From positions 1 through 5,067 of the forward strand of contig CANNNB010000183.1 of NCBI GenBank assembly GCA_947505995.1: a stretch of DNA of 5,067 nt, written 5' to 3'. The position numbers were made by a program, and so were the translations under genes. Under the pieces are notes generated by a model, which was given only the letters and a program-made list of their open reading frames with translations, was not told the origin of the DNA and searched no databases. Below, piece by piece: positions 4,743-5,067 of this stretch (positions are counted from its first letter, which is position 1; each line of letters begins with the position of its first letter). Origin of the DNA: Comamonadaceae bacterium. Its GTDB lineage: Bacteria > Pseudomonadota > Gammaproteobacteria > Burkholderiales > Burkholderiaceae.

Positions 4743-5067
4743 ATGGATTCAATTTATCAAAAATCAATCGCAGTGCTCGTATTTATGGTGGCCTGCAACT
4801 TGGCTTTTGCGCAAAAGAACAATGGGCGTGATCAGTTTTTTTGGCTGGGACAAATCAATAAAGCATCTGCTGTGATCAACACAGATGAGGGTTTGCTCGA
4901 TCCTTCAAAGGCTCCCAAAATTGCGGCAGGCCTTGTGAAAGTTCTTGAAGATGGCGCCAAACCGGGCGCGGCCCGTCCATGGCGAGTGGTTGACTTTGAG
5001 CCTTTGATGATTCGAGCGGCGGGCCAAGATGCAAGTTTGCTGCATGCGGGCCGGTCAAGTCAGGACA
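4743..5067 (+). CDS. Exported argininosuccinate lyase-like protein, N-terminal part, cut by the right edge
   Basis: The first 108 residues are visible. After a signal peptide (hydrophobic residues 9-23, AFA before Gln24), the sequence FWLGQINKASAVINTDEGLLD (from residue 33) and a later HAGRSSQD (101-108) resemble the N-terminal domain of the fumarase/argininosuccinate lyase superfamily, whose lyases split off fumarate. True argininosuccinate lyases carry HTGRSRND here; the Arg-Asn pair that contacts substrate is Ser106-Gln107 in this protein, and true ArgH is cytoplasmic. A different substrate outside the cytoplasm is therefore likely. A Cys at 18 (VAC) leaves lipoprotein processing possible. 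ATG 4743 has GAAAG (4733-4737) five bases upstream. The catalytic serine loop (GSSxMPxKxN region) lies beyond the window, so activity cannot be judged. It follows the Bug protein gene in the same direction without a terminator between them. Superfamily likely; substrate unknown. Confidence 0.82.
   Translation, partial: MDSIYQKSIAVLVFMVACNLAFAQKNNGRDQFFWLGQINKASAVINTDEGLLDPSKAPKIAAGLVKVLEDGAKPGAARPWRVVDFEPLMIRAAGQDASLLHAGRSSQD

Noticed and set aside
4876..5058. A 60-codon minus-strand open frame opposite the lyase
   Set aside because: It lies fully inside the lyase frame, which has superfamily motifs; no independent support.
1..5067. Mobile elements, CRISPR arrays, tRNA or rRNA genes
   Set aside because: No transposase, terminal inverted repeats, spaced direct repeats or tRNA-like folds were found on reading through both strands.

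Overview
The window reads as chromosome of a betaproteobacterium of the order Burkholderiales, most like the Comamonadaceae. The biosynthetic threonine deaminase, the short OsmC-family protein, Coq7, the Neisseria/Burkholderia-type trimeric porin and the Bug-type binding protein all have the character of that group. The base composition looks moderate rather than very GC-rich, which would suit a freshwater lineage such as Limnohabitans; that last step is a guess.

Layout. (1) Positions 1-923, minus strand: ilvA, whose 3' part runs off the left edge. (2) 924-1144: a dense regulatory stretch. It holds two abutting perfect 15-bp palindromes, a minus-strand promoter candidate, a hairpin whose loop carries two CCUCC (anti-Shine-Dalgarno) motifs, and a strong minus-strand intrinsic terminator ending only 19 bases before ilvA. 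It is either a small RNA gene or a transcribed ilvA leader with an attenuator. (3) 1145-1594, plus strand: an OsmC/YhfA-family protein. (4) 1641-2306, minus strand: coq7 (ubiquinone hydroxylase), convergent with osmC. (5) 2307-2502: divergent control region for coq7 and the porin, with a 9-bp-stem hairpin near the predicted 5' end of the porin transcript. (6) 2503-3480, plus strand: an outer-membrane porin, followed by a small GCAA-loop hairpin and a strong terminator. (7) 3622-4632, plus strand: an exported Bug/TctC solute-binding protein with a Tat-like signal. (8) 4743 to the right edge, plus strand: the N-terminal part of an exported protein resembling argininosuccinate lyase.

How the genes fit together. 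The left half is housekeeping: isoleucine synthesis, thiol/peroxide chemistry and ubiquinone synthesis, each gene on its own promoter. The right half concerns the cell envelope and uptake: the porin admits small solutes, the Bug protein captures an organic acid in the periplasm, and the adjacent exported lyase could release such an acid (for example fumarate) from a larger compound outside the cytoplasm. No transporter membrane subunits are visible. The two items most worth following up are the double-CCUCC RNA upstream of ilvA and the exported lyase paired with the Bug protein. No tRNA, rRNA, insertion sequence, CRISPR array or phage gene was seen. No stretch over 300 bases lacks a gene.
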